A stretch of 64,000 nt of DNA, taken from the NCBI GenBank assembly GCA_023101725.1, contig JALJCO010013393.1, forward strand, positions 186,001-250,000. The letters run 5' to 3'. The notes below the pieces were generated by a model. That model was not told the origin of the DNA. It did no database searches and was given only the letters and a program-made list of their open reading frames with translations. The translations under genes were made by a program, and so were the position numbers. Below, in pieces: positions 34,191 through 44,734 of the stretch (within the stretch, counting starts at the first letter, position 1; each line of letters starts with the position of its first letter). Origin of the DNA: Atherinomorus stipes (Eukaryota; Chordata; Actinopteri; Atheriniformes; Atherinidae).

Positions 34191-34594
34191 TTATTATTAT
34201 TATTATATTATTTCAACCAAAACTCTGTCCTGTGAGCCCTAAGATGGTCTGAGACACTGACATTGGGTAGACAGTTGGTGGACGGTCCCTTGAAACAGCA
34301 TATGCCCTAAGTACTGAGCTATAAGTAGATAAAGTATGATGAAGCTGGGAGAAAAGGGGAAATTTAAAGATCTGGTCTGTATCTCCATATTAATCTCCAG
34401 TTGTATAAATCTCTTGGGTAGACCTTAGTGGATTCTGAAATGGCTTGCCACCAATCAAAAATTTGAGTTATGCCAAAGAGAGGGTTTGAGCATTAATTTG
34501 AGATCCTCCTCCCAATTATTCCTCTGTCCAAATTCTCATAAAATCTGCTGAGAAAAGAAGTCCTTGAGACAGTCAATTTTTCTATGAATGACCA
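34191..34594. other. AT-rich spacer with ATT run
   Basis: TTATTATTATTATATTATTT at about 34190-34210 is probably the degraded tail of the preceding retroposon. Otherwise nothing recognised. Confidence 0.5.
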
Positions 34595-34765
34595 GACATG
34601 TATAATGTACTAGAGACCAAGATTCGGGTAAAAGTACAGGTAATTTACTCTAAGTGGAAATACTGAAGTATTCAACATTTATTTTTTACTTTATTAATGC
34701 AAGGAGTTCATTTTAAAATGGCCTCAAGTACTAAAAGTAAAAGTAGAGGGAGCCCATTGTGTTTA
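34595..34765. mobile_element. Fragment of AAGTAAAAGTA-type hAT MITE
   Basis: GGGTAAAAGTACAGGTAATT, AAATACTGAAGTATTC and CAAGTACTAAAAGTAAAAGT are the characteristic spaced 'AAGTA' words of a small hAT-related family of fish. No complete ends were seen. Confidence 0.4.
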
Positions 34766-35056
34766 AAATTTTGGCTTGACATTCTAAATTCGTCTGGCTG
34801 TAGCAGCAGTACAAGGACAGCAATATACATGAAAACAAGTTTGTTCATTCCCCTCCAAGCTTATACCCTGGCAGTGTTTGTCTGTTAAACAACTTTAAGA
34901 CATTTCTCTTCATTTACAACTTATGGCAACTAAAGGCCAGTATAAGCATTTCTTCTGTGAAAAAAGTATGTAATCAGTAGGAGAAAAAGTTGTGTTTTAC
35001 ATAAGAAAGTGATATTTCTGCTCCCTCTACCGTTTTTTATTGTGATCATTTTGCCT
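34766..35056. other. No recognised feature
   Basis: AT-rich spacer. Confidence 0.5.
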
Positions 35057-35064
35057 CTCTTTGA

Positions 35065-35188
35065 AACCCATCCATCCATTTTCTATAGAACTGATTCCAG
35101 TTCAAGGTGTGAGGAACCTGGAGTCTATCCCAGCGGCCATAGGTGAGAAGCAGGGTATACCCTGGACAGGTTGCAAGTCTCATCACAG
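35065..35188 (-). mobile_element. 5'-truncated GGTTAGCAC-related retrocopy with perfect 8-bp duplication
   Basis: CTCTTTGA at 35057-35064 and at 35189-35196 flank 124 bp in minus orientation: CCATCCATCCATTTTCTATA, GTCTATCCCAGCGGCCATAG and GGTATACCCTGGACAGGTTG. Only the 3' part of the family is present. The truncation point is close to that of the 26-kb copy. Confidence 0.85.
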
Positions 35189-35283
35189 CTCTTTGACACC
35201 TTTCAGCCCAGGCATGGGATTTTGTCATTTTAGGGGCAAGGCCACTGAGAAAGTCCTGCCTGCAACTCACAGGACAAGGTGGA

Positions 35284-35444
35284 GTCAGTTATTGGGTGAG
35301 GTCTGACATATGACTCCGCCCACAACCCATCACATGCCATTATGATTGGTTTATTTCTAACTCTTAACCCTATCCCTAAGCCCTAATCCTAACCAAGTTA
35401 TCTGGCCACACCCATTGGATGCCCGGCCCCACCCAATAACCGAC
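35284..35444. mobile_element. Foldback MITE with telomere-like core
   Basis: GTCAGTTATTGGGTGAGGTC on the left is complemented on the right by GCCCCACCCAATAACCGAC. The middle contains CTTAACCCTATCCCTAAGCC then CTAATCCTAACC. It is small, non-coding and palindromic. Confidence 0.65.
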
Positions 35445-35467
35445 TTACACAAACCACAGCCGGGGTT

Positions 35468-35677
35468 ATGGGCCATATGCACGATTCCACTTCTTCCTGA
35501 ACTTAGTAGTGCTCCTCTGTTTCCTGACTTTTTTACTGGGCAAACTGATTAAGGTGTGAGTGACCTCAGTGACTGGCCAGACACACCTGGATTAATCAGT
35601 TTGCTCAATAATGAAAGACAAGAAACAGAGGAGCCCGACTAAGTTCAAGAAGTAGTGGAGTCGTGCATATGGCCCAT
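35468..35677. mobile_element. Foldback MITE with ATGGGCCATATGCACGA ends
   Basis: ATGGGCCATATGCACGATTC at 35468 is complemented by GTCGTGCATATGGCCCAT ending at 35677. The inverted arms extend about 60 bp each (GAACTTAGT.G.GCTCCTCTG on both sides), then AAACTGATTA against TAATCAGTTTG. The length is 210 bp, almost wholly palindromic. Confidence 0.85.
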
Positions 35678-37324
35678 TGAAGCGTCTTAGACTTTGGCAT
35701 CGTTGACTTTTTGAGGGCACAAAGGCCAAATATCAGGGCAGTAAGGCCATCACCTAAAACAGTCATTTAAAGGCTGCAGTTGTAAATAGTTTTGCTAAAA
35801 GTTTAAGAGTCAGTAATTTAAACATAAAATGCCTTCCAATTACATAAATCAAGAGCCTGTTTATTACTCAGAATTGTTTGAATTTTTTAATAAGTATTCT
35901 TTCACAGCTAAATGTTTTGGGAGTCCTTGGCATGACTGTTTGAGAACAACTGACAGAAACATTTTTCAGACATCTGGAAAAAGACATTTCTAGAGTTAGC
36001 TTCAGGTGTCAGTGGCCTAGTCATCAGCAGTACTTGCTTAATCTGATTCTGAATCCTAATCAGAATCACTGCTTGAAGATTGGATTGGGGCAGGTGTCAC
36101 ATTGATTTCTTTCTGTTATTAATGTAATCTTTTTTCTTTCATTTTTCTTTTATCTATTATTTTATTGTGACACGTCCTCTAATGAAATATATTCTTTCAA
36201 GCACATTTTTGAAACAGGGATATTTACATTCGTACACCAAGCAATCATTTATGAATGTACAAGGACTCACAAAGGAAGCTGTTTTGTCGTTCCTCCATTT
36301 CTCTGAAGCATGGGAAGGTATGCTTTATCTGTTGGATGATAATTAAAATCATCACAGTAGATTCTAAATAAACTGTTAAACAACAGATGATGTAATGTGT
36401 GCTTTCACGTTCAACCTTTGCCTCTGAAAAGCACACACAGAGCTTTAGCCACAGTCAAAGTCCCTTGTGGGATGTGGGCAAGGAGCCCACCTGCCCCAGA
36501 CCTGAGGACAGAGCAGGGTGATCTGCCTCTCAGTTTTATCCCTGAAGGCCCCTTTGTGTGTGTTTGTATGTGTTCTCAAGGGTAATCAGGCTGTGTTCAA
36601 AAGGCGAGAGGCTCTCTGAGGGTCAAAGGGGTCTACCTGACGGCCGCATTTATCATCAGCCGAGAAGTGGGGTGGAAAGGTTGTATGTTACCATCTCAGA
36701 TGTTGTTCAAAATCAATCTGCTGCAGCAGCAGAGTAAAATGGAGACTGATTGGTTTTCCTGTGCATCTGCATGCCACTGCTGATAGGGCTGTTGATTTCT
36801 GTTGCCATGAAATGGATATTTGCAAGCATGTTTGTGGCTGTACCGCAGGAGATGTTATGTGGGTCGAAGTTTTATGTTTCTAGTTCAAAGCTTGATCAAG
36901 TTAATAAGCTTTTTTTAAAGTTGTGGTATACATCTAAAATACTTTAAATACTGGTGGGAAATATACAGAGTTATTTTTAGTTAATTCTAAGTAGGTCTGT
37001 GCTGCTGCTCTCCAAACCACACATCCTTAGATCATTCATAAACACAAATATCAAATACTTATTTAATGAGTTGATGAAAAAAGTGCAAATTTTCAGCATG
37101 AAAGGACATAAAAAGTTAAATGCTAATAAGCTTTGGGAAAAAGTGACTGGTCAGTAAAAATATCAAATAAACAAATTGTGCCTATTCTGTCAAGAGTCAG
37201 ATTGAAAATCAACATTAATTACATTAAGGCAAATATTGACGATAACAATCAAGTGGCACAGATACATTTAATTACCAAAAATAAGTAAATAAGTGTTTTT
37301 TTTATCATTTTTAAAAGGCAGCTA
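35678..37324. other. No gene recognised
   Basis: AT-rich DNA. 36430-36680 is GC-richer and lacks a named repeat or domain. Confidence 0.55.
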
Positions 37325-37963
37325 TTATAGGAAACTTTCTTTTTTTCTCAACCTGGACCTTATTTCTAGGAGTATATACGTGCATTTTCTCACTGGTAAA
37401 GATTCTGAATCACTTTGAGTCCTTCGGAAGATATAACATTGAGTTGCCCTTTGGTGTACATCAGTAAAATGGTGGAGATGGGGCAGCCTCTATATTAGAC
37501 ACTATCTGCAGTAAAACTCCTTGATTTCATCAATGCTTTAAGTAGAATGAACAAATGAATGAGTACTATTGTCCTGTTTCTCAAATTGTGTCTTTCTTGT
37601 TGTCTGGGTAGCGAGCTGCTCTTCTCAGCTGTACTATGGAAGCACACATTGTGAACGTGCGGCCCCGAAAAGTGTGTAGAACACCCTAATAACTAACAGA
37701 AAGCTAAACTGGACTCACAGGAAAATAGTACTCTTTCGTTCGTTCATTCTACTAAGTGTTGGCGAAAATCAAGGAGTTTTGCTGCAGATAATGTCTTAGT
37801 GGCTGCCCCATCTCCGCCATTATTATTGGATGTACCACAGGACGACTCAGCATAATATCTTCCAAAGGTCTCAAAGTGATGCAGAAATTTTACTGGTGAG
37901 TAAATGCACGTATACTCCTAGAAATAAGGTCCAGGTTGAAAAAAAAAGAAAGTTTTCCTTTAA
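37325..37963. mobile_element. Large foldback element (long inverted arms)
   Basis: The left arm, AGGAAACTTTC then CCTGGACCTTATTTCTAGGA, GTATATACGTGCATTTTCTC, GGGGCAGCCTCTATATTAG and AGTAGAATGAACAAATGAAT, is mirrored by the right arm through CATTCTACTAAGTG, GTGGCTGCCCCATCTC, GAGTAAATGCACGTATACTC and CTAGAAATAAGGTCCAGG to GAAAGTTTTCCTTTAA. Arms are about 200 bp or more around a centre near 37640. TTAT at the left and TTAA at the right edge suggest a TTAA target. A single arm of the same family lies at 52441-52700. Confidence 0.85.
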
Positions 37964-38448
37964 TAATACAGAAAAAGGAGGAAAAAGCTGTATCATCAAC
38001 CAGTAAGCTTTGTTGTGTGACAAAGACTGGGACCATTCTTTTGTGCAAGGTAACTTAAGACTTTCCATAAAGATTTCTTAGTTCTTAAAAACAGATAAAA
38101 GTAGGCCTACTGAATTAGTCATTTCACAACTGTGCATCCAAACATCAACCTTACATAAATTATAACAATCTTAAACGAGCTTCACAAGCTTGGTCACATA
38201 CGTAAAAATGTAACAAAACTTCTCCTGGTTCAGTAAATGCAGTTAGAAGTACAACACCCAATGTAAATAATGAAGGAGCTAAATCTGAGAAGAAAAATAT
38301 CTCCAGTAATTTGGTTTCAACATGGACTGTGATTTTCAAACCAGCAGAGCGATGGATTAAAAACAATTAAACTTCTCTCCCACAGGCTGCACTGGAAGCC
38401 GGTGAAGCACAACGCAGCACTGGCCCCAATAATGTCAATACAACACTT
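37964..38448. other. No recognised feature
   Basis: AT-rich spacer. Confidence 0.5.
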
Positions 38449-38510
38449 GCATAGTCTGGTACACCAGCCTGACTAACACCATGTATACACCGCAAGTCAG
38501 TTTGGGTTCC
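38449..38510. mobile_element. Fragment related to the MITE at 40196-40669
   Basis: TGGTACACCAGCCTGACTAA and CATGTATACACCGCAAGTCA repeat, with differences, the outer end of the 40.2-kb element (GGCACACCAGCCTGGCTAAC, GAGATACACGGCAAGTCA). It sits just beyond the 3' end of the minus-strand LINE remnant that follows. Confidence 0.6.
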
Positions 38511-38551
38511 CTCCCAAATGTCACCCACCCCTGGGTGGGGTGGGTTGTATC

Positions 38552-38878
38552 TCAACACCGGTCCCTGAACTTGAGGGTCCTTTTCAGTATCTCAGCTGAT
38601 TGATCTATTCTGGACTGAGATGTATGATGTTTCTCTCTGTTGGAGCCAATTTGGGGGTTACAGCCCCCAGTTCTCCGATGACCAGGGGCACTACTGATGC
38701 CTTCAACTTCCAGGCTCTCTCCAGCTCTTCCGTCAGTCCTTGGCATTTCAATTCCTCATGTTCTATTTTGTTGATATTGCTTTTATTGGAGATAGTGACA
38801 TCAACATCAGCTTTCCTCTGCTGCTTGTCCGTGATCACAATGTCCGCTTGGCTGGCCAATACCATCATGTCAGTCTAG
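38552..38878 (-). pseudogene. Non-LTR retrotransposon C-terminal domain remnant
   Basis: Minus-strand frame 38605-38868 reads QADIVITDKQQRKADVDVTI, then SNINKIEHEELKCQGLTEEL and VVPLVIGELGAVTPKLAP. After a frameshift, 38552-38617 gives QSRIDQSAEILKRTLKF. The order (PDIV.VDK..K...DV.I; N..KKE.EKL..YQGL.EEL; VVPVVIGALGAVTPKL; ..AKILRRTLKL) is a block I recognise from the end of fish non-LTR polyproteins. The first motif resembles a restriction-like endonuclease (PD..D) with Pro changed to Ala. The clade is uncertain. It is 5'-truncated and frame-broken, so inactive. Confidence 0.65.
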
Positions 38879-40187
38879 ATATATATATGTGTGTGTGCAG
38901 TATATAATTGAAAGGAATCCCTTCTGTAGCCACTGAAAAACCAACATGTTGAATTTTTCATGTGTCATGTGGAGCAGACACAAAGCCAGTTTTTGAAGAA
39001 AATCCTAGAAATGCTGCAGACTGGTCGCCACAGTCAGCACCATACCCTTGTCTCTGGGGGCAAAATTAGTGCTTAGGCTCCTGTCAGCGCTATTCACTCT
39101 GATGGCTCATCTGTCACAAGAAGCTAACGCTAACAGCAGCCAGGTCACCATGCCAATCGTCCTCTAAAGAACAGAGAGGGCTGCACTCGGTCATTAAAGT
39201 GATAGATTTCCTCTCTCCACCTCTGTCTGCTTTTTTCTCGCTCTTTTTTATGCCTCAACTTGTCAATCTATTGCTCTCAGCAGAGAATGACAGATTCCTG
39301 ATCTATTTCTATTTCTTATAACCTCTCTGTCCTCCACAGCCATGCACCTTTTGCTTCTTTGTCACCAGCGATTGTTATACTCTCTGTATTTTGGTCCCAT
39401 TTAAAAGGCTGTGGTTACACACAGCATATGGTTTCCCATTCTACTTATCTACCAGCAAGTAGATGAGGATATTTATTGTATGTGTAATAAAAGCAAACAG
39501 TGAAAGTATATACAGTCCTCTGGGACCCAAAGGTGACATCATTAGCCCATATACTGAATCCCAAGTCGGGGTGGGTGGGTGGGTGGGGGTGGGGGCGTCT
39601 TTGAGTGGACAGAGTCATTAAACTGCACCTTCATTCATTATGAATGAGCTGTAAGGCCGCCTGTTCCAGCTTGTAATTCCAGCCTCACTTTGAAGTGAAA
39701 GAAAGGAGAGGGAGAGAGTGAGCTTGAGAGACAACCGAGGAAAGACAGAGAGATGGAGGGGAAGGGAAGGAGTTTCTGGGCCATACCTTAGGCCCAAGAT
39801 GAAATGTCTCAACAAAATCGTATAAAACTTTGTTATTCATATATGGAGCCCAAAGGATGTACACTCATGACTTTCTTGATTGGGTCATTTTCCATGTAGC
39901 AGGTGCAGCTGGTAACTTCTCTGATTATCCACAGGGAAATATGTCAGCAGATAATGGTGGGATTAGGTAAAAAAAAGAGAAAATCTTATTTAGGGGCCTT
40001 AATGCGCTATTCACCAATTTGACAATTGGCCTTTGGGACTGTCTTGAGCATTGGTGAAGGTCTGTAATGGTGTATAATGCACCAATGGCTCTGTCAAAAC
40101 CAGTCCTCCTTTTTCTGACAGCTTGACTGATTAAATGAAAACTGGATCTGACAGAGAGACAGATTGTCTTTATCTGACATGAGTCAT
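38879..40187. other. No gene; G-rich motif inside
   Basis: AT-rich to mixed DNA. A G-rich tract at about 39568-39597 is described separately. Confidence 0.55.
39568..39597 (+). other. G-quadruplex-capable tract
   Basis: GGGGTGGGTGGGTGGGTGGG continues with further G runs of five (GGTGGGGGTGGGGGC). At least five runs of three or more G with 1-nt loops fit the G3+N1-7 rule for intramolecular quadruplex. Confidence 0.8.
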
Positions 40188-40195
40188 ATTAGAAC

Positions 40196-40669
40196 TTAGC
40201 CTGGCACACTAGCCTGGCACACCAGCCTGGCTAACGGCATATATGAGATACACGGCAAGTCACTGGAAAATGATTTCCACTCCAGTAAAAAATTAACTAG
40301 ACCAATCACAGGTGAGACAGGGAGGCAAGACTTTACAACACATCTTTTTCGGGGACTAAGTTCTCTAACCATGAACCGTCAGATTGGTGGCCACAGAGGA
40401 GTGACAATATAACAATGCCCTTTCTGATGTCTAAAATGAGCTGCACATTTCCTTAAAACTACAACAACTTGCTACTGTGAGGGATTTCCTTTTACAAAAA
40501 GACGTTTGCGTTACTTCCGTGTTTCTCTGATTGGTTCTCTCTAGTTTAGTTTGTTCCTGTTAGTCCTGCCTCTAATCTCGCATTGGAAATCACTTTCCAA
40601 TGGAGGGATCTCAGACTGACTTGCTGTGTATCTCATACATGCTGTTGGTCAGGCTGATGTGCCAGGCTA
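40196..40669. mobile_element. MITE with long inverted ends and 8-bp duplication (hAT-like)
   Basis: The left end (T)TAGCCTGGCACAC.. with CACCAGCCTGGCTAACGGCA and GAGATACACGGCAAGTCA is mirrored on the right by TGACTTGCTGTGTATCTCAT, GCTGTTGGTCAGGCTGATGT and GCCAGGCTA. The left end carries an extra tandem copy of TAGCCTGGCACAC. ATTAGAAC (40188-40195) and ATTAAAAC (40670-40677) match at 7 of 8 positions, as for a hAT target duplication. It is 474 bp and non-coding. Confidence 0.75.
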
Positions 40670-40782
40670 ATTAAAACCGACATTAAACAAATATTAATGT
40701 TATATAACATTAATATTTGTTTATGAGTCATTAAATGTTGAATACAAGCATGCATGTACAGGATAAATCCAGATGATGTTAG

Positions 40783-41345
40783 TTAAAGGTAGAGTCCATA
40801 GTTTCTCCCCGGAATATAAACACTAGACTTGTGTGAATGAAATCCAGCTCAATCCCCACCTTTGGGCCTGTACTCTCATGTGGTGGTGAATTTTGTTTGC
40901 AACTCCCTCTCCCCTGACTGTATGTCGTCTTTGTTTTGGTGTGTTTGGGACGTTTCTGGGTGGATATTTGGATATTGTCTCCAGCCAATGACAGAGCTAA
41001 GGATGTAGCGCTCTGTTGGGATAAACTTGATGATTGGAGCAAATTTTTAAAAAAAAGAAAAGAAAAAAAAAAAAACATTGACTGAAGCCCACACCAGATT
41101 CACTGGAATTCTCAATAACAATGGTGGATGCAGCAAAAAAAAAAAAAAAAAATTGCAGCGAAAAGAGCTTAAGATCGTGCATACTCGACACTATGAGTTA
41201 ATATTGGTTTGGCTTTTGCCCACCTCCAAACTTTGAAGGAGATGCTTGGGGCTGAAGAGTGATGCGGCTATTAGCCCGAGGGGAGGGGTTCTAAATTTGA
41301 ATAGTGTTTACAGAAATGGCGGAACACTCCGGACTCTACCTTTAA
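40783..41345. mobile_element. TTAA-flanked DNA element, copy 2 (intact ends)
   Basis: TTAAAGGTAGAGTCC at 40783 and GGACTCTACCTTTAA ending at 41345 are perfect 15-base inverted ends including the TTAA target. It is 563 bp with A runs in the middle and no transposase. It is the uninterrupted counterpart of the split copy at 9333-11122, in the opposite orientation. TTAA and the AGG start suggest Kolobok rather than piggyBac, but this is not certain. Confidence 0.9.
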
Positions 41346-41445
41346 TAGCTTATTTGTTTTTATTTGTTGTGCCTGGACAGCACTTTGTTCAGCTGTTGCT
41401 GTCTTAAAAGTGCTCTTTAAATAAATTTGGCTTGACTTGGCCTTA
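41346..41445 (+). mobile_element. L2-type LINE 3' tail
   Basis: GGACAGCACTTTGTTCAGCT, GTTGCTGTCTTAAAAGTGCT and TAAATAAATTTGGCTTGACT form the usual end of an L2-type 3' untranslated region (CAGCACTTTG..TAAATAAA..TTGACTTGAC). It abuts the right TTAA of the preceding element, which may therefore have landed in the LINE's 3' end. Confidence 0.65.
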
Positions 41446-42210
41446 AAACTGAAACAGATCTTAAACAGATCAAAAGGCACCAAAAACACATTTAACTGAA
41501 CCAGAACAATGTTGAATGCAAAAAGAATAATGAGCTGACTTGAAACAAACACCATTTTCTGTTTTCTACCTTCCCAGAAAATGTTGAGACACATGTCCTG
41601 CAAACTTTTTTGTGCAGGCACTGCTTGACTGCCAGATGCTGGTGACATGGTGGGGCTTCTGTTTTTACTGCTGGTTCATGATGCCAGTTTGGTGAATATG
41701 AGCTCAAAGCGCTCTGACATGGTTGTGTGTCTGCTCTGTGTTGGTTCAAAGCCGAACTTATCTGCCTGTATCTACCTGTCACAGCACAGCATTTCTACCT
41801 GTCACAGCTTTCCTGGGCTACACTGAGGGAGTGTCAAACGAGAGGAACTTTAAATCTGAGCTGCTCTAGGTGTTTTTGCTGTTGTTGGGGCTTGCCTTGA
41901 TGTGGGAGAAAAGGTCACACTGGAGAAAAAACAGTGTATAGAAATCCAGGGGGAACTGCTTCTTAAAGCAGAGTTTGAGCTATAGTCTGTCCATACTGTT
42001 AACTAACAAGCCTGACTGCAGTATGCTCTCATGATCCTTTACTACTCATGGGTGAAAGCAATGCAGCTGGTTGTGTGCAGTATTTTATACCACAAGTCCT
42101 GCTGAAGCTTGGTTTTTTATGACTTGTGTATTCCTTCAACTCTCAATAATGAAGACTTCACAAGCTTCAGATATCAAATTATTTTATTAGGGAGAACCCA
42201 TCATAGCATA
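41446..42210. other. No recognised feature
   Basis: A local duplication of TCTACCTGTCACAGC lies at about 41770-41805. Otherwise nothing named. Confidence 0.55.
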
Positions 42211-42990
42211 CAGAAACAGAACTGGTTAAAGTTACCAATGACCTCCTCATGGCCTCAGATAACAGACTGAATAATAAATCAAAGGAAGTGCTTCAGGCTA
42301 GTTTAAGTTACATGATAGATTTTAGCTTGTCCCTGTAAATCAGAGGTGCCTAAGTCTGGTTCTTGAGAGCTACTATCCTGCAATTTTTAGAATATACCCT
42401 CTCCAAAACACCTGAACCAAATGGCTAATTCCCTCACGCATGCCATTCGGCACTGCAGAGGCCTGATAACGAGCCATTCATTTGATGAAGGGTGTGTTGA
42501 AGAAGGGATGCAACCAAAATGTGCAGGATAGTAGCTCTCGAGGAATGGACTTGGGCACCCCTGGTGTACAGTAAATGACCAGTCTTCATCATACACCAAA
42601 GTAAGTCATCATGGAGTTCCTCTGGGTTCTGTACTTAACCAATACATTTTATGTTCTTTAGGTAATGTTAGACAGCATAGCATATATTTTCATTTTCATG
42701 CAGATGATACTCGGATGTAGTTCTCTATGAAGCCTGATAAAACCAACCAGTTGATCAGATTGGAAAGATGTCTTCAAGACATAAAGACCTGAATGACTGA
42801 ATTTTCTCCTTCCAAATTCTGAGTTTGTTTTTTTTTTTTTTTGTTTGTTTTTTTTTTTTTTTCTGAAAACGTCAGGAAGACTCTGTCCAGCTATGGCATT
42901 ACTCTGGATGGCATTACCTCAGCTTCCAGTACAGCTGTGAGGAACCTTGGAGTTATGCTGCCGTCATGTTGGATGTGTTTTTTGGTAAAT
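42211..42990 (+). pseudogene. L2 LINE reverse-transcriptase relic, copy 1, interrupted
   Basis: 42221-42268 reads LVKVTNDLLMASDNRL, the start of the L2 RT domain. After the inserted MITE, 42575-42770 reads SSSYTKVSHHGVPLGSVL, FHFHADDTR and FSMKPDKTNQLIRLE, then CLQDIKT and MTEFSPSKF. The YADD catalytic box is present as HADD and followed by a stop (ATG TAG). Part of the domain between LLMAS.. and the G-V-P-x-G-S block is missing. After a double T run (42828-42862), GYGITLDGITSASSTAVR-like sequence ends near 42975. A single LINE fragment, not a working gene. Confidence 0.8.
42341..42563. mobile_element. Foldback MITE inserted in the L2 relic
   Basis: CAGAGGTGCCTAAGTCTGGT with TCTTGAGAGCTACTATCCTG at the left is complemented by CAGGATAGTAGCTCTCGAGG, AATGGACTTGGGCACCCCTG at the right. 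It is about 223 bp. The family (CAGGGGTGCCCAAGTCC ends) is common in fish. A matching 8-bp duplication is not evident. Confidence 0.8.
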
Positions 42991-44734
42991 ACCAAACTTT
43001 AATGTCAAAATTGCACTTGAACACCCACTCATGTGGTAATTTCCACTGGAAGCTGGACAGATTTTATGATACATGAGTTGCTGAGATGAGGTAAACTTTG
43101 ACCCTTTAACATGGTGGAGATCTGAACAAGTTCCCAGTTCTGCTGACTCGGTCTCAGTCTTGTACTTTGGTGTTCTAGCATGTCCATATGAACTGCTAAC
43201 TACTGATAATTTCAACTACTGCTAGCTTTAACATCAGGAATCCTATCGAAACTCCAGGTGAGTTATTCTCACATGGAAATAAGCAACGAATGTGGTTGCA
43301 TTTGTCACTTCGTGCACAAAAAGTTGAATCTCTTCCGCTGTTCAAAATACACCGTGGACAGAAAACTGACTTTGTTGGTTGTCTCTTCTTCCTTTTGCAT
43401 TTCCCCCTTTCTTTCTGCAACTCTCAATATGAAAAGAAAAACAGTGAAAATAAAATGTTAGAGTAAACCAGGTCTCTGGAAGCTCCACGAGCTGTAAATT
43501 GTGGCCACATTTACTCACTTAAGGACTGGTAATGGACAGAGTGATTAAGGTTGATGCACTGTAAATAAGATGAATGGAGCAATCCCGGGACGTCCACCAT
43601 CTCAGCGGAACAATGTCTCTCATAAAACCTTATAGCTTCAGTTTCCAAGGTTCTGTGATGCCTTTGCCGGCTTGAGGACATGTACATGTGTGTGCTTGTG
43701 GAGAGGTGAGTGAAAGTTGGTTGTAGCAGCCTCAGAGAGGTTCACTGTTTCTATTAATGCATCATATCCCTCACACACCAACATTTTGTCCTCCCTAGTT
43801 ACTCAGGTTTTAGAGGAAAGACACATGCTTTGGTATTAAACTCATTCTATCAAACAACATCAATGTTACACAAAACAAAAACAGAACGAAAAAACAAAAA
43901 AAACAAAGCAGTTATAATCAATTGTTAGTGTTCCACATTTGTTATTTTAATGAGCAGCTGAAACAGCAGAAGTCCTGACAGACAAAGGCAGCGTTATCAT
44001 CCACGCTGCACAACAAACACGTGCTTCCAGACACTCGCAGAGATGTTCACCAAATATTGACTGATGTACCTCATTAGGGAAATACCTTTTGACCTTGTGC
44101 AGCTTTCAACACTTTTCATGTTAATAAATGTGTTACAGAAACAGTGAAGCTGCAATTAGTTAAATAAAACATCAAACCGTTTTTTTTCCGTTTTTTTTAA
44201 TAGAAAAAAGGGCAAGAAGAAGAAAAAAAAACTATGCTGAAATGACTGAATGATTTGCAGACTGAGCCGCATTCCCCTATCTCAAGATCAAATTAAAAGC
44301 AGAAAGAACCAGGAACAAACAAGTGAAGACAGATGAGGTGAAGACCTGGCCAAGCAGCAAAGAGGAAGAAATCTGTGATATCTGCATGTTCCAGACTTCA
44401 GGCACTCGTAGCCTGGAAATAATTGTCAACTAAGAATTAAGAATGAGTACTCCTGTTGTTTATGGTTCATTTGTCCAATTAGATATTAAAAAGACAGCTC
44501 TACACATCAAATCACTGAAAGTTTTAAATTGTTCATGCATTTTGAATGTGGTGTTGGACTTTAAGGTTAAATTCATTGTTATTTCAAACTCTGGACAATC
44601 AGGGCAGCATTTGACTGACCCGAGTGCAGCTAGCCCAGGCTATCATATCTCTTGGACCCGTTTCCTGTTCGGTTACTGCTCAATGAAAGCCACAAAATCA
44701 TTAATTATAACACATTTAATGAGATTTCTTTACA
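42991..44734. other. No gene recognised
   Basis: AT-rich DNA with A-rich patches (43875-43910, 44160-44235). No repeat family recognised. Confidence 0.55.

Noticed and set aside
35375..35400. Interstitial telomere (CCCTAA-like words); also 29217-29232 and 33015-33070
   Set aside because: Only a few degenerate words inside dispersed repeats, not a tandem TTAGGG array.
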